From Chryseobacterium capnotolerans (GTDB taxonomy: Bacteria > Bacteroidota > Bacteroidia > Flavobacteriales > Weeksellaceae): a stretch of 64,000 nucleotides of DNA. This document shows positions 21,237-31,554 of this stretch, in pieces (position 1 is the first letter of the stretch; the number at the start of each line of letters is the position of its first letter). The notes beneath the pieces are model-generated. The model made no database searches. It had not been told where the DNA came from and worked only from the letters and a program-made list of their open reading frames with translations. A program made the position numbers and the translations under genes. The stretch is from assembly GCF_021278965.1 (NCBI RefSeq), contig NZ_CP065589.1, forward strand, positions 3,229,001 to 3,293,000, read 5' to 3'.

Positions 21237-22418
21237 TTATTTTATCCTGCTTTTATGAATATATCCTTCTTTTCCTTCTTTTGTTTTTACTAAAAACCAA
21301 TCTCCAGTATTATCTAAAACCTCAATATGTTCTCCTGATTTTACTTTTTGTAGAACCTCTGAGGAAGTGTTTTTATCTTTTCTTAAATTGGTATAGCCGT
21401 CCGGGTCAGCAATTTTGTTTAGAGAATATTTTTCTTTTAAATATTGTGAAATTTGGTTTATTTTAGAATTTGAAATTATATAACTTTCATATCCATCTGA
21501 TTTATTTTCTTGTACCTTCTCTTTTATATTATTTTCTGTATCAATTAGAATATTCAAGTCTTTTTTTGAAATAATATAACCATTATCAGCAAGCAATTTA
21601 ACTGCATTAAAGTCTTCTTGATGTATAGAAATATTCATTAAATCATTTAATTTTGAAACATCAACTTTATATTTAGTAATAAAATATTGTAACCAACTAT
21701 TATCAATATAATATTGTACATCAAAAAAAGTTTCATTATTAATCAAGTATGATAAATTCTTATTGTCAAAATCTTCTATTAAAGGATTCTCATTCTCGTA
21801 TAATTCAAGTTTTTGTTTAAAATTTTGAATTTCGGGGGACTTTTTAACTAAATCCTGAGGAGTAAATTTTATTACTGTACCTTCATTAAAAAGAGCTGAA
21901 AATTCTATATTATCTACTGGCCTACTTGATGTAATTATTTTATTTTTTTTATTTAAATTTCTCCATTTCTCTAATGTGATAATGTCACCTGAAATTGTTT
22001 CATCAACCATTACACTTTTACAATTATTTTTATCAACATAGAAAATAGTATAGGTTTCCCAATGAAATTGGCCACTGAAACCTGTTTTTATTCTGTAATA
22101 TTGTTTATTATTATATTTTATTGTGTCTGTCATAAACGACAAATGTTGTCTACTTTTTGACAAAGAATCCACAAATTCACTCTGTTTTTGAACTTCAGGT
22201 AATGAGTTGATGGTCTTTATAGCATTATCAACTGAACATGTACTGTTTTTTGATTTTTGTCCATCACAGCTTGTGAAACAAAATAAAAAACTATATAAAA
22301 AAAAGAATATTTTGATAGTCTGCATCTTTTCTACAATCTTTTTCGGCTGATCATTTTTACATGATATGAGTAGAGATAAAAAAACTAAAGAAAACACTAT
22401 TAAATTTTTCATCATCAA
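21237..22418 (-). CDS. SH3-domain lipoprotein with two successive lipoprotein signals
   Basis: The 393-residue frame holds two lipobox signals. The first is MMMKNLIVFSLVFLSLLISC (Cys ~20); the second starts at residue 32, MQTIKIFFFLYSFLFCFTSC (Cys ~51). The mature C-terminus is a bacterial SH3 domain (DPDGYTNLRKDKNTSSEVLQ...GEHIEVLDNTGDWFLVKTK). The likely working start is the inner ATG at 22325; the outer part looks like the front of another lipoprotein gene fused in frame. The SH3 tail is repeated at 20262-20400 and 18889-18949. It is probably an immunity-type periplasmic protein. Confidence 0.65.
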   Translation of the reverse strand: MMMKNLIVFSLVFLSLLISCKNDQPKKIVEKMQTIKIFFFLYSFLFCFTSCDGQKSKNSTCSVDNAIKTINSLPEVQKQSEFVDSLSKSRQHLSFMTDTIKYNNKQYYRIKTGFSGQFHWETYTIFYVDKNNCKSVMVDETISGDIITLEKWRNLNKKNKIITSSRPVDNIEFSALFNEGTVIKFTPQDLVKKSPEIQNFKQKLELYENENPLIEDFDNKNLSYLINNETFFDVQYYIDNSWLQYFITKYKVDVSKLNDLMNISIHQEDFNAVKLLADNGYIISKKDLNILIDTENNIKEKVQENKSDGYESYIISNSKINQISQYLKEKYSLNKIADPDGYTNLRKDKNTSSEVLQKVKSGEHIEVLDNTGDWFLVKTKEGKEGYIHKSRIK

Positions 22419-22461
22419 TATCTTATATTTCTTTAAATAAAAAGTTATCTACTCTATTTTA

Positions 22462-23641
22462 TTAACCTTCTTCATCTATTTCAAAAATTTTCATAAACAA
22501 CATTCCTAATTCGTTTAAATAACCATTTTTTTCAACAATAGATGGATAATTCTTGCTAGAATTGTAAACTATTTTATTTTTTTTAATGGTATTTCATTAT
22601 TTCCCGGATTAATTAAATAAATAGGGGTTCCTGAAATATAAAATTTATCTTCGGATTTTTCAATATAAATTGTCCCCATGTCATCTTCGAATGAAGAATT
22701 ATAGATAATTTTTATTTTGTCTTTATTAATTGTTTCAGCTTTAATATTAGAATAACTTTCTTTACTTCCATCATCATCAATATTAATTGAAATATTATCT
22801 AACGATTTTATAATAATATCAAAAACTGTTTTAGCATTATCTCTGTTAATTGCTTCAGAATGATAATTTCCTTCCCATTCTTCCTTTTTTTCTAATCCTT
22901 GGTTTATATTGTTTGATAAAATATCACTTCTATAATATTTAAAGGTTTTCCCGCCATCTGTAGATGCTTTTATTAAGATCAGGTGATCGTCAGACCAATT
23001 AACTTGATATATTTTAAAATTTTCTAAAATAAGACTTTTGTATTCTCTTAAATTTTTATTTGAATCAATTTTTAATATCCCCAAAAAACTGTTATTATCA
23101 TATATTTGATTATGAAAATAGGCTAAATAATTAATCTGAGGTGATAGTACAGGGGTTTCTATTTTATCATCACCAGGTGAAACTACTTTAACTATTTTTC
23201 CATTTGATTTATTGATTAATTCAAAATCACTAAAGTCAATTCCTTCACTGACTGAATTAGCTGAAACAGCATACATATCTAAGGATGGATAAAATCCCAA
23301 GTAATTATACCAAATTCCTCCCTGTTTTTTTTCTGTTTTATTATCATTTTCCCCCTTGAGTTGAAGTATTTTATTATTAATATCAAGAAAATAATTTCCT
23401 TTATCCTTTTTATAGGAGTTTGTTGAAATGAATTTTTAGTAATTTTTAATTTATTAAAAGCATCTTCGCTAATTTCTTGAATATTTAATTTTGGAAGTAC
23501 ATCATATTTATCTGAAAAGCCTATTGTTTCATATTTAGCTTCAGCAATATTAATTATCAATTTAGAATTTGAATTATCAATTTGCTTTTGGCAGCTAGTA
23601 AAGCCGAAAATTAGCAATAATAATAAACTTAACTGTTTCAT
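22462..23641 (-). pseudogene. Candidate immunity lipoprotein of the adjacent effector, two frameshifts
   Basis: ATG at 23641 overlaps the effector stop (ATGA). The protein starts with a lipobox signal (MKQLSLLLLLIFGFTSCQ, Cys ~17). A T5 run (23407-23411) and a T8 run (22577-22584) each lack one base; repair gives about 393 residues ending at 22462. The second half has TISGTPIYLINPGN-type beta segments. Tight coupling, lipid anchoring and position straight after a peptidoglycan-directed effector support the immunity role. The family is not known to me. Confidence 0.65.
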
Positions 23642-26368
23642 TTTTCTTCTATTATTTTTATAATGTTTGTATTAAATTCTCCTGAGTGTAAGTGATCTTC
23701 ATGGCCAGGGGAATAATTAGTCCCCTTTAGATTAGAATACCAACCTCCCTTACCTCGATAAATTTTTTCAAAATGGAAAGCTTTAAATGCATTTACTTTT
23801 TTTGTTCTAATACTTGAGTAGAGTAATATGCTGTATCAGCACAGTCCCCGTTAGGGTGTGTAACACTTGGGTAGCTTGTTGCATCTGCAAAACACATACC
23901 TGTACATAAAACATCCTCCCTTCCTAATTTAGCTAATGCTCCTATAAATCCAGCATAAGCATCAGGGTTGCAATATCGTCTTTGTGAACGTTGAAATGAG
24001 TATAAAATTTTAATATCATTTTTCTTATAATTTAAACTATCTTTCATTCTAACAAGTGGGACTTTTCCTTGCCCTTTACTATATTTTCTGTAACCATATT
24101 CTGTACCTGAAACACAAATGTCACCATTTGAATATTCATAAGCTGTCTTTGCATTTCCCCCTGAAGGATAACTATATGTATTTATATAGCCTTTTGGAAT
24201 TGAACTTATCTTCTTTCCATTATTTCTCTTATCAACTGTAAACCAGTCTACAATACATATTTCATGTTCGTTTTTTTCTTTATCATGATACACATATTTA
24301 TATTTTTTCGCATACTCTTCCTTAATTTTTTTAGGAATATGTTTTTCTATTGTTCCATTCTCATAAATGTGATAAGTTACTATATCTTTTGCATTTATCT
24401 TTTCATTTGTAGCATTATTTACACCACATTCAAATTTTTTAACTTTATGAGATTTGCCCAAATTTCCAACGTCTTCCAAAGCTTCCTCCATTTCCCAAAC
24501 ATATGTAGAACCCACAACATCATCGGGATATTCTTTTGTACCATCTTTCTTTATTTTATATTCATGCTTTTCTCTTTTAAATAAATCATTAGAATCATAT
24601 GCGGCATTTGAACTATTATAAACAACATAATTTTTATTTGAAGCATGTTTCGTTGAATTAGGATAATTTACTGCAAGATATAAAGCTGTTCTACTGATTA
24701 ATAAATTATCGAATTTTTTTTGCTTAAAATGTTTTTCTACAAACTCTAGCTGTTGTTCCGCAGTCAATGACATTAGGTGAGTTCGTGTTGTACCAATATC
24801 TGATGCAGCTCCTTTACCAAATTGAATTAATCCAATGTATTTATTGGCCTTACTTTCATCAGGATCTTTTCCAAAAGTTCCAATTTTAGGACTAAAGCTA
24901 TATGCTGATTCTAATGCTATGATTGTCATTAACCAATTTGCTCCTTCAAGATCCTTTTGTGGAAGGCCTAAATTCTTAGCAATTTGTACAACTTTCTTCC
25001 TAAACTCACAACTTACTTTTCCACCCCAAACAAGATCTTTATATTGTTCTTTACAAATACAACTAGTAGGAGTTTTCCCTTGCTTCGGTTCTTTCACAGC
25101 CGTTGCACTATCCCCACTCTCCACCTTTGTAGGCTCAGCATCCGCACTCACAGGCATCACCGCTGATTTTACAGAAGTATCATTGTGTATTACTTCTATA
25201 AAATAATCCTGTCTACTGTTGTCAGTACCGAAGCCTTTTGCTTTGTCAAACATCTGTTTTGTAAGCTGTACTCCTATAAAATTAGTATCACTTACCAATA
25301 CATAATCTTTTTCATAAATCAAATCATTAGTCCACTCGAAATTATCCTCTTCCCATATCTTTATCTTTATTTTTTTATTCTTCATATCTTTGGCCGTAAT
25401 CTTTACGACTACAGTTGTTCCTACTTTTGAGGAATGGAGCCTGTTACCATTTCCATCTACAAATTCGGCACTCAGTATCTTTCCTTGTGGATCATCACTT
25501 TTTTTCCGCCTGTGGTGACTGGGAATTTTGCTGAATTTCCATCAGGTTTAGGTTTCTCTGGAGTAGGAGGTGTTTTAGGCTTTGCTGGTGAGGGAGTATG
25601 CCCTTTAGGAGCCTCTCTTTTTCTTGGAGGTTCTGGATTATAAGTAGGGTTAACTACATTAATATTAGGACTTGCTTTTTGTATATGCTTACTAACCACA
25701 TCAGCCGTTACGTAATATTCATGAGTGGGTCCCTCACTTTTATCACCTGATGCAGTTCGGGCATTAGCAATCAGTACAGCCATCGTGTAAAAAGGTAATC
25801 TGAAAACAGCTTCTGCCATTCCTTTTTCATTCACTCTGCTAAGAACAGGGACTGGGTTTATTTTATTCAAAGCATTTACTGTAGGGTTGTGTCCTTCTCC
25901 CTGTGCATCATCTTCCCAAAGGGTAAAAGCAATATTCATCCCGAACATTTCTACACAATAGGCTCTTGCAATAATGGTATCTTTATAGCTTAACTTTTTA
26001 CCTTTTGGAATAGGTTTATAGTTAGCGTCCAGAAGTTCCACCCTGGTTATTTTAGGTTCTTTAGCCCGTTGTGGATGGACAATAAGTTCTCCTTTATCGT
26101 TTCCTTGTTGTACGACAATCTTTATCCCTTTATGCAGCAAACTTTTCTGTCCGAAAATATAAGGAACCATTTGGCCTTCTTTATCGCTTCCTCCTTTTCT
26201 CCATCCTGTTTTGGTTTGTACCATCACTTCCCAATGTGCTTTGGGTACTTGCAGAGGATTTTTAATAGGTTGTAAAGGATTCAGCCAGCCATTGATTGCA
26301 GCAACAGAATACATTTCCTGTTTTCCTATCACAGGCTTGTCATTTCCGATGATTGTTAATTTTCCCAT
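23638..26368 (-). pseudogene. Large peptidoglycan-targeting effector, split by two homopolymer frameshifts
   Basis: ATG at 26368; breaks at T7 runs 25499-25505 and 23797-23803, each one base short. Repaired, the protein has about 910 residues. N-terminal ~280 residues: immunoglobulin-like delivery region ending in a proline/lysine-rich linker. Middle: a lysozyme/transglycosylase-like domain (NWLMTIIALESAYSFSPKIG, then KYIGLIQFG), with the glutamate of ALES a possible catalytic residue. C-terminus: an M15/MepA-like zinc peptidase pattern, SVTHPNGDCAD and, only after the second repair, GHEDHLHSGEF. It follows a PAAR-like DUF4280 gene and is coupled to a lipoprotein, the layout of a type VI-like or related contractile-system effector. 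Delivery apparatus is not in the window. Confidence 0.7.
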
Positions 26369-26380
26369 ATTTGTGTGTGT

Positions 26381-26884
26381 TTATTCGCAGATGTTTACAT
26401 CTTCTTCCTGTTCATCCTGAAATTCTTTGTAATTAAGCAGTGGATTTATATTCTGTTGCTCTTTAGGGTCTTCATTTCTGACATTCCGCTTAGTTATCTC
26501 CGCAGTTTGTCCATGTTCTTTTATGGTGATTTTTCCTCCTGTTGTACACATGAGTTCAGAAAGTTCCGTGACACAACTTTTGTTCATGACTTTAGTTTTC
26601 TCATAGGTTTTTTGCCATTTTCCAGCAGGAGCAAAAGCACAAGGTAAATAACCGCCTGAACTTGGTTTCAGCTTGCACTGCCCAAAGCTAGGGCCAGATG
26701 GTGTGAATTGTAGATCATCTTCCGTAACGGCTAAATAATCTGCTTGTCCTTCTTTGTTATTCCAATAATGTTTTTGGTGCGAGGTTACTTTAAACTGTGG
26801 AAATTGATTCCCTTGATTACACTGGGCTTTACCTTTTTGGATCACGAAATATTTACCATCGTGAGGGGAAGTATTTTCTGACAT
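26381..26884 (-). CDS. DUF4280 PAAR-like protein
   Basis: A 167-residue protein with the DUF4280 layout: GKYFVIQKGKAQCNQGNQFP near the start, then conserved cysteines in FGQCKLKPSSGGYLPCAFAP and LMCTTGGKITIKEHGQ. DUF4280 is a PAAR-like fold that caps the spike of contractile injection systems and carries effectors. Its stop is 12 bases from the start of the large effector, so the pair is cotranscribed. Confidence 0.88.
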   Translation of the reverse strand: MSENTSPHDGKYFVIQKGKAQCNQGNQFPQFKVTSHQKHYWNNKEGQADYLAVTEDDLQFTPSGPSFGQCKLKPSSGGYLPCAFAPAGKWQKTYEKTKVMNKSCVTELSELMCTTGGKITIKEHGQTAEITKRNVRNEDPKEQQNINPLLNYKEFQDEQEEDVNICE

Positions 26885-26912
26885 CGTATTGTGATTTTGG
26901 TGTTTTTCAAAT

Positions 26913-27989
26913 CTAATAATTATTTGTAATTCTTTCTAATAAAAAATCTTCTCTCTGGATATTTTCATGCCCGAAATATTGAAATTCTGCTTCAATTTTA
27001 TACAATAATAAATTCTCTCTGTTAAAAAAATATTCAGCAAAATGTTCACAATCTATAGGCTTTTTTCCTATATCTGTCTTATCATCAAACCTGGAATCTG
27101 TAAAGTATAGGTCTTCCAGATTTCGACTATCAGAAGAAATTCCTTTTTGCTGAAGCCTTACCCGTTCATCATCTACAATATCTTTTGCCATCAAGGTATT
27201 TTGAAATTCAAACCTTATCGGCTGAGCATCAAAAATCCAGGGACAAAAATCATAATATACATTTGAGTCCGTCCAGTTCCCTAATTTAGTCCTATACAAT
27301 GTCCCAAACATAAAAAAGCTAAATAATGTGCTTCTAAACTTTTGAGAAAGGATTTCTGAATTTTCAATGATACCTTTCATCTTTTCAATATAATCAGAGG
27401 AATATTGATCTGGGAAGAAGTTCTTTATGGAATTCAATTCAGAAACAATATCTTCTGTTTTCTTTGTCAGTACTATATCAATAAGTTTTCCTTCAGGATC
27501 TATACCATATCGAATTGGATAGATAGCCTCTATACACATCTTTGCAAGAGTACCCATTTTCGTATCTGAAGCATCCTCATTTTTTCTAAAGTCAAATACT
27601 GAAAAGAGAAAGTGATAATACCCATTTTTAATTCCTTCAAGATCTAATCTTACTTTGTTTTCATACTTTGCAAGGATTGTATCATCAGAATAGGTAGTCT
27701 GGGTAATTTGATAAGTTCCTTCCCAAAGTTTAAAATCAAAAGGGAATTTTCCTTTAGTTGGGAAATCATAAAAGCTTTGATTATGGTCTCTGATTTTTTT
27801 GTTGAGCTCAAGGATTTCAGAAGATGATGGGATATACAATTTCATTCCCTGAACAATATCACCATCAAAGCGTTCAGAGAAAGAACAATGCTGATTGTTA
27901 TATTCCTTTAAATATTCCGGGTTCTCTAGTTGTATCTCATGACAAAGGTCAACAAGGGATTGTCCTTCTTTTACATAATAAATTATCAT
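26913..27989 (-). CDS. LysM-like protein of the effector locus
   Basis: The start at 27989 (MIIYYVKEGQSLVDL) is chosen because the LysM-like module begins there; a longer form from 28058 adds a hydrophobic run of uncertain value. The first ~50 residues resemble a LysM domain (YYVKEGQSL...GMKLYIPSS), and the rest (~310 residues) is unassigned, beta-rich and acidic. LysM-type proteins often act as adaptors in contractile-system loci. It lies 28 bases upstream of the DUF4280 gene on the same strand. Confidence 0.7.
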   Translation of the reverse strand: MIIYYVKEGQSLVDLCHEIQLENPEYLKEYNNQHCSFSERFDGDIVQGMKLYIPSSSEILELNKKIRDHNQSFYDFPTKGKFPFDFKLWEGTYQITQTTYSDDTILAKYENKVRLDLEGIKNGYYHFLFSVFDFRKNEDASDTKMGTLAKMCIEAIYPIRYGIDPEGKLIDIVLTKKTEDIVSELNSIKNFFPDQYSSDYIEKMKGIIENSEILSQKFRSTLFSFFMFGTLYRTKLGNWTDSNVYYDFCPWIFDAQPIRFEFQNTLMAKDIVDDERVRLQQKGISSDSRNLEDLYFTDSRFDDKTDIGKKPIDCEHFAEYFFNRENLLLYKIEAEFQYFGHENIQREDFLLERITNNY

Positions 27990-28322
27990 TGGGATCTGTG
28001 TTTTTATGATACAATAATAAGTAAAATTGTTCAGCAAAAACATAGGTATTTTCCCCATAGTTTGAATTAATATTTCTTCGTTTCTTTTAAATTGATTATG
28101 ATATAAAAGTTGTAATTCAATCTATTTATTTAGCTGAATTTATTTTATTTAAATTACTTTCATTCATTGAAAAACGCCTATACATCGACAAAAAAGAGCA
28201 AATCTATCAACAGTTTTTAATTTTCTAATAAAAATATTTTCAGAAAGTTGTAACGAAATAAAAACTACAGCAACCAATTAGTTGATATATCAATAATTGA
28301 TAAGTCATTTTAATTTAAAAAT

Positions 28323-28762
28323 ATGGGAAAATTAAATTCAATTATATTCTACAATATAGATAAAGCGATCAGAGCCTATAGAAACTATGCACAACGCCAA
28401 ATGAAAGCCCATGGTTTTAGTATAACCATCGATCAGTGGTTGATTATCAAAGCAATTCTGGAAAACCCCGGAATTACCCAGAATGAAATTGGTGATCTTG
28501 TTTTTAAGGACAATGCTTCTGTGACAAGAATTATTGATTTAATGGTAAAGTCTGAGTATATCAAAAGACATGTACATCCTGATGACCGTAGAAAAACCAA
28601 TCTGGAAGTAACAGATTCCGGAAAAAGGTGATCAAAGAAGTTCAGAATATCGTTGAAAACAACCGTGAAATTGCCTTAAAAGGAGTTTCAAAGGATGAAC
28701 TTGAAATGATGTATTCCGCTTTGCTTAAAATTTCAGAAAACTGTCTCAACCCTAAAAAGTAA
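28323..28762 (+). pseudogene. MarR family regulator, one frameshift
   Basis: A winged-helix MarR repressor: DQWLIIKAILENPGITQNEIG (residues ~38-58) and the wing HVHPDDRRKTNLEVTDSG (~82-99). The frame stops after an A5 run (28622-28626); one more A restores KKVIKEVQNIVENN... to 28762, about 146 residues, normal for MarR. Only six bases separate it from the downstream outer-membrane receptor gene, so it probably controls that gene. Confidence 0.85.
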
Positions 28763-28768
28763 AACACT

Positions 28769-31183
28769 ATGGCCAGAATATTTTCACTCTCATTGACCTG
28801 GTTGCTATTGCTGTTTACCAGCGTACTATCAGCCCAGACCATGCAGAATTTCTCCTTATCAGGGAGCATAAAATCAGATAAAGCAGAACAGATGGAGATC
28901 AACCTTCTGGACGCTGACAATAAGTTAATTAAAACAGAGATTGCAGACTCCAATGGAAAATTTGGTTTCAATGACCTTAAAGGCGGAACCTATCATTTAA
29001 AGATCAGTAGAAACGGCTCTGAGGTATATCATTCGGATACTATTTCATTAGCTGATAACACTACTCTTCCTTCTATTGATCTTGCTGTAAAATCTATTGA
29101 AGGGGTAACGATCACCAAAGCCAAACCTATGATTGAAAGACAGGATGGTAAAATGATTATGAACGTAGAAAACAGTATTGCCAGCACCGGAAACTCAGCC
29201 TTTGAAGTATTAGAAAAAGCTCCTGGAATCGGTATTGACAATAATGATAACATCAGCCTCCGGGGAAAATCGAATCTTTTAATCCAAATTGATGGTAAGA
29301 ATACGCCAATGACAGGAAGTGACCTGGCCAATTACCTTAAGGGCATTCCGTCGTCTACCATTGATAAAATAGAATTCATCACCAACCCTTCATCAAAATA
29401 TGATGCGGCAGGATCTTCTATTATCAATATCAAACTTAAAAAAGAGCAGAGAAAAGGGACAAACGGAAGTATCTCCACATCCTTAGGAATGGGTAAATAT
29501 GTAAAAAACAATAACAGCATCAGTATCAATCACAGAAACAAGAAGATCAATATATTCGCTAATTACAGCTTTGCTTACAGAGAAGCTTACAACGGGCTGG
29601 TTCTGGATAGAAATTTTTATGAAAACAATAATTTTAAAAAAGCTTATATACAGGATAACTATCTGAAGTTCAAATTCAATAACCACATTGCGAAAGCTGG
29701 AATGGATTACTATATGAATGATAAAAATGTATTAGGGTTTTCCATAGGACTTGTTTCCAATAAATTCAATCTTAATGGTGACAATTTCAATACAACTCTG
29801 GGCAGTAATCGTGCTCCTGAGAGTACTTTTAATACTCAGAATACGTCTAATGATAACTGGACCAATGTCTCCTTTAATCTCAACCATAAATACACTATTG
29901 ATTCTTTAGGCTCGGAAATTTCTACCGATTTTGACTACATCAACTATTCCAATTTTTCTTTACAGAATTTTGAGACAAGAACCCATCAGATCATCGGCAA
30001 TACAGACCAATTTGATATGATGAAGGGAGATATGAATGGAAAACTGAATATTTATTCATTAAAATCAGACCTTACCAAAAATTTCAAAAACGAATGGAAG
30101 CTTGAAAGCGGAATTAAGACCAGCTTTGTAAAAACAGATAATGACATGAAATTCTTTGATGTTGATAATGGTATTTTAAAACCTGATCTTAGGAAAACCA
30201 ATCATTTCATTTATGAGGAAAACATCAATGCTATTTATGGAAACGTTTCTAAAAAATGGGATAAATTTAAAGCTACAGCTGGTTTAAGGCTTGAAAACAC
30301 CAATGTAAAAGGAACACAGCTTGCTACTAATCAGGTGAACAAACGAAACTATACTCAATTGTTCCCTAGTGCTGTATTATCTTATGATTTGACAGAGAAA
30401 AGCAATCTGGAAGTGAATCTTAGCAGAAGAATTACGAGACCTAGTTACAACCAGTTGAATCCCTTCAAACTCTATCTTGATCCCACAACCATGAGAGCAG
30501 GAAACCAGGACCTGAATCCGCAGACGACAATGAATTATGAACTTACTTACAGTCTCAGCAATAAATATTTTGCGACATTAAGCTACAGCAGAACTTCAGA
30601 TAATATTACAGATATTCTGAAACCCATTTCTGAAGATGGCCAAAATGTAACAGTACAGACTTTTGAGAATCTGAACTCAGTATCCTATTACGGATTATAC
30701 CTGATTGCTCCTGTGAAAGTAACCAAATGGTGGGATATGAACAACAGCGCCAACTTTTATTACGGTTCCTACACCGGAAATGTTTCCGGAACACAGATCA
30801 ACAACAAAGGAAACTTTACATTTAATATCAACAGCATCAACTCCTTCAAATTAGGAAACGGATTCACGGCAGAATTAACCGGAAATTATAAAGCTAAAGA
30901 AGTATATGCTTATCTGAACGTAAGCCCTAATTGGTACTTAAATATCGGTGCCCAGAAGAAGTTTAAAAACAACAGTACCCTGAAATTCTCCTTTACAGAT
31001 GTATTCTTTACAAGCAATATAAAAGGGCAAACAGTTTATAATGATTATCTCGAAAACTTTGCCGTGAAAAGAGATACCCGTGTGGTAACACTTTCCTACA
31101 CTTACAATTTTGGTTCTTCTAAAAATGGACAACCTAGAAAAACAGGAGGAGCAGATGATCTTAAGCAGAGAGCGGGAAGCTAA
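28769..31183 (+). CDS. TonB-dependent-receptor-like outer membrane beta-barrel protein
   Basis: An 804-residue protein: signal peptide (residues ~1-22, ending SAQT), a carboxypeptidase-regulatory-like domain (~25-105), a plug-like region with ISLRGKSNLLIQIDGKN and SSTIDKIEFITNPSSKYDA (~165-210), then a long barrel with alternating aromatic strands. It belongs to the outer-membrane beta-barrel family (OMP_b-brl_3 type) common in Bacteroidota. No SusD-like partner is nearby. It is cotranscribed with the MarR gene, and its ligand is unknown. Confidence 0.85.
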   Translation: MARIFSLSLTWLLLLFTSVLSAQTMQNFSLSGSIKSDKAEQMEINLLDADNKLIKTEIADSNGKFGFNDLKGGTYHLKISRNGSEVYHSDTISLADNTTLPSIDLAVKSIEGVTITKAKPMIERQDGKMIMNVENSIASTGNSAFEVLEKAPGIGIDNNDNISLRGKSNLLIQIDGKNTPMTGSDLANYLKGIPSSTIDKIEFITNPSSKYDAAGSSIINIKLKKEQRKGTNGSISTSLGMGKYVKNNNSISINHRNKKINIFANYSFAYREAYNGLVLDRNFYENNNFKKAYIQDNYLKFKFNNHIAKAGMDYYMNDKNVLGFSIGLVSNKFNLNGDNFNTTLGSNRAPESTFNTQNTSNDNWTNVSFNLNHKYTIDSLGSEISTDFDYINYSNFSLQNFETRTHQIIGNTDQFDMMKGDMNGKLNIYSLKSDLTKNFKNEWKLESGIKTSFVKTDNDMKFFDVDNGILKPDLRKTNHFIYEENINAIYGNVSKKWDKFKATAGLRLENTNVKGTQLATNQVNKRNYTQLFPSAVLSYDLTEKSNLEVNLSRRITRPSYNQLNPFKLYLDPTTMRAGNQDLNPQTTMNYELTYSLSNKYFATLSYSRTSDNITDILKPISEDGQNVTVQTFENLNSVSYYGLYLIAPVKVTKWWDMNNSANFYYGSYTGNVSGTQINNKGNFTFNINSINSFKLGNGFTAELTGNYKAKEVYAYLNVSPNWYLNIGAQKKFKNNSTLKFSFTDVFFTSNIKGQTVYNDYLENFAVKRDTRVVTLSYTYNFGSSKNGQPRKTGGADDLKQRAGS

Positions 31184-31508
31184 ATTCTGTTCAGCTGTTG
31201 GAAAAATGCGAAGACGCAAGGAATTTTATACCCTTACTTTGTTTTTAAGTCGCAAGAATTTTATCTGTGATAAAATTGAATGCTACAGATCTCTCACTGA
31301 TTTTGCAGGTGACTCAGATGGTGATAGGTGTATACAAAATCTATATTTTAATCGCCACGAATGCCTTTAGATTTGCAAAAGGCATTCGTAGCAAAATAAA
31401 ACAGCATCCTTGCTGAGAATCTTTGATTCTCTTGCGTCTTAAAAACAGCATTCTATTTAAAAACTTTGCGCCTTTGCGTTTTCCAACAAAAAAACCTATT
31501 TAAAACAA
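31184..31508. other. Intergenic region with a strong inverted repeat
   Basis: No gene is visible. ACGAATGCCTTT (31357-31368) and AAAGGCATTCGT (31378-31389) form a 12-bp perfect stem. Flanking text such as TTTGCGCCTTTGCG and TTGCGTCTTAAAAAC is the kind of repeated filler seen between genes in this genus. The hairpin may end the receptor transcript. Confidence 0.5.
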
Positions 31509-31534
31509 GAAATCCCTCAAAATTGAGGGATTTC
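31509..31534 (-). terminator. Terminator of pnp
   Basis: GAAATCCCTCA (31509-31519) pairs perfectly with TGAGGGATTTC (31524-31534) around AAAAT. The minus-strand transcript then runs into a T-rich stretch (TTGTTTTAAATAGG). It directly follows pnp. Confidence 0.75.
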
Positions 31535-31554
31535 TTTATATTTAAGAATGATTC

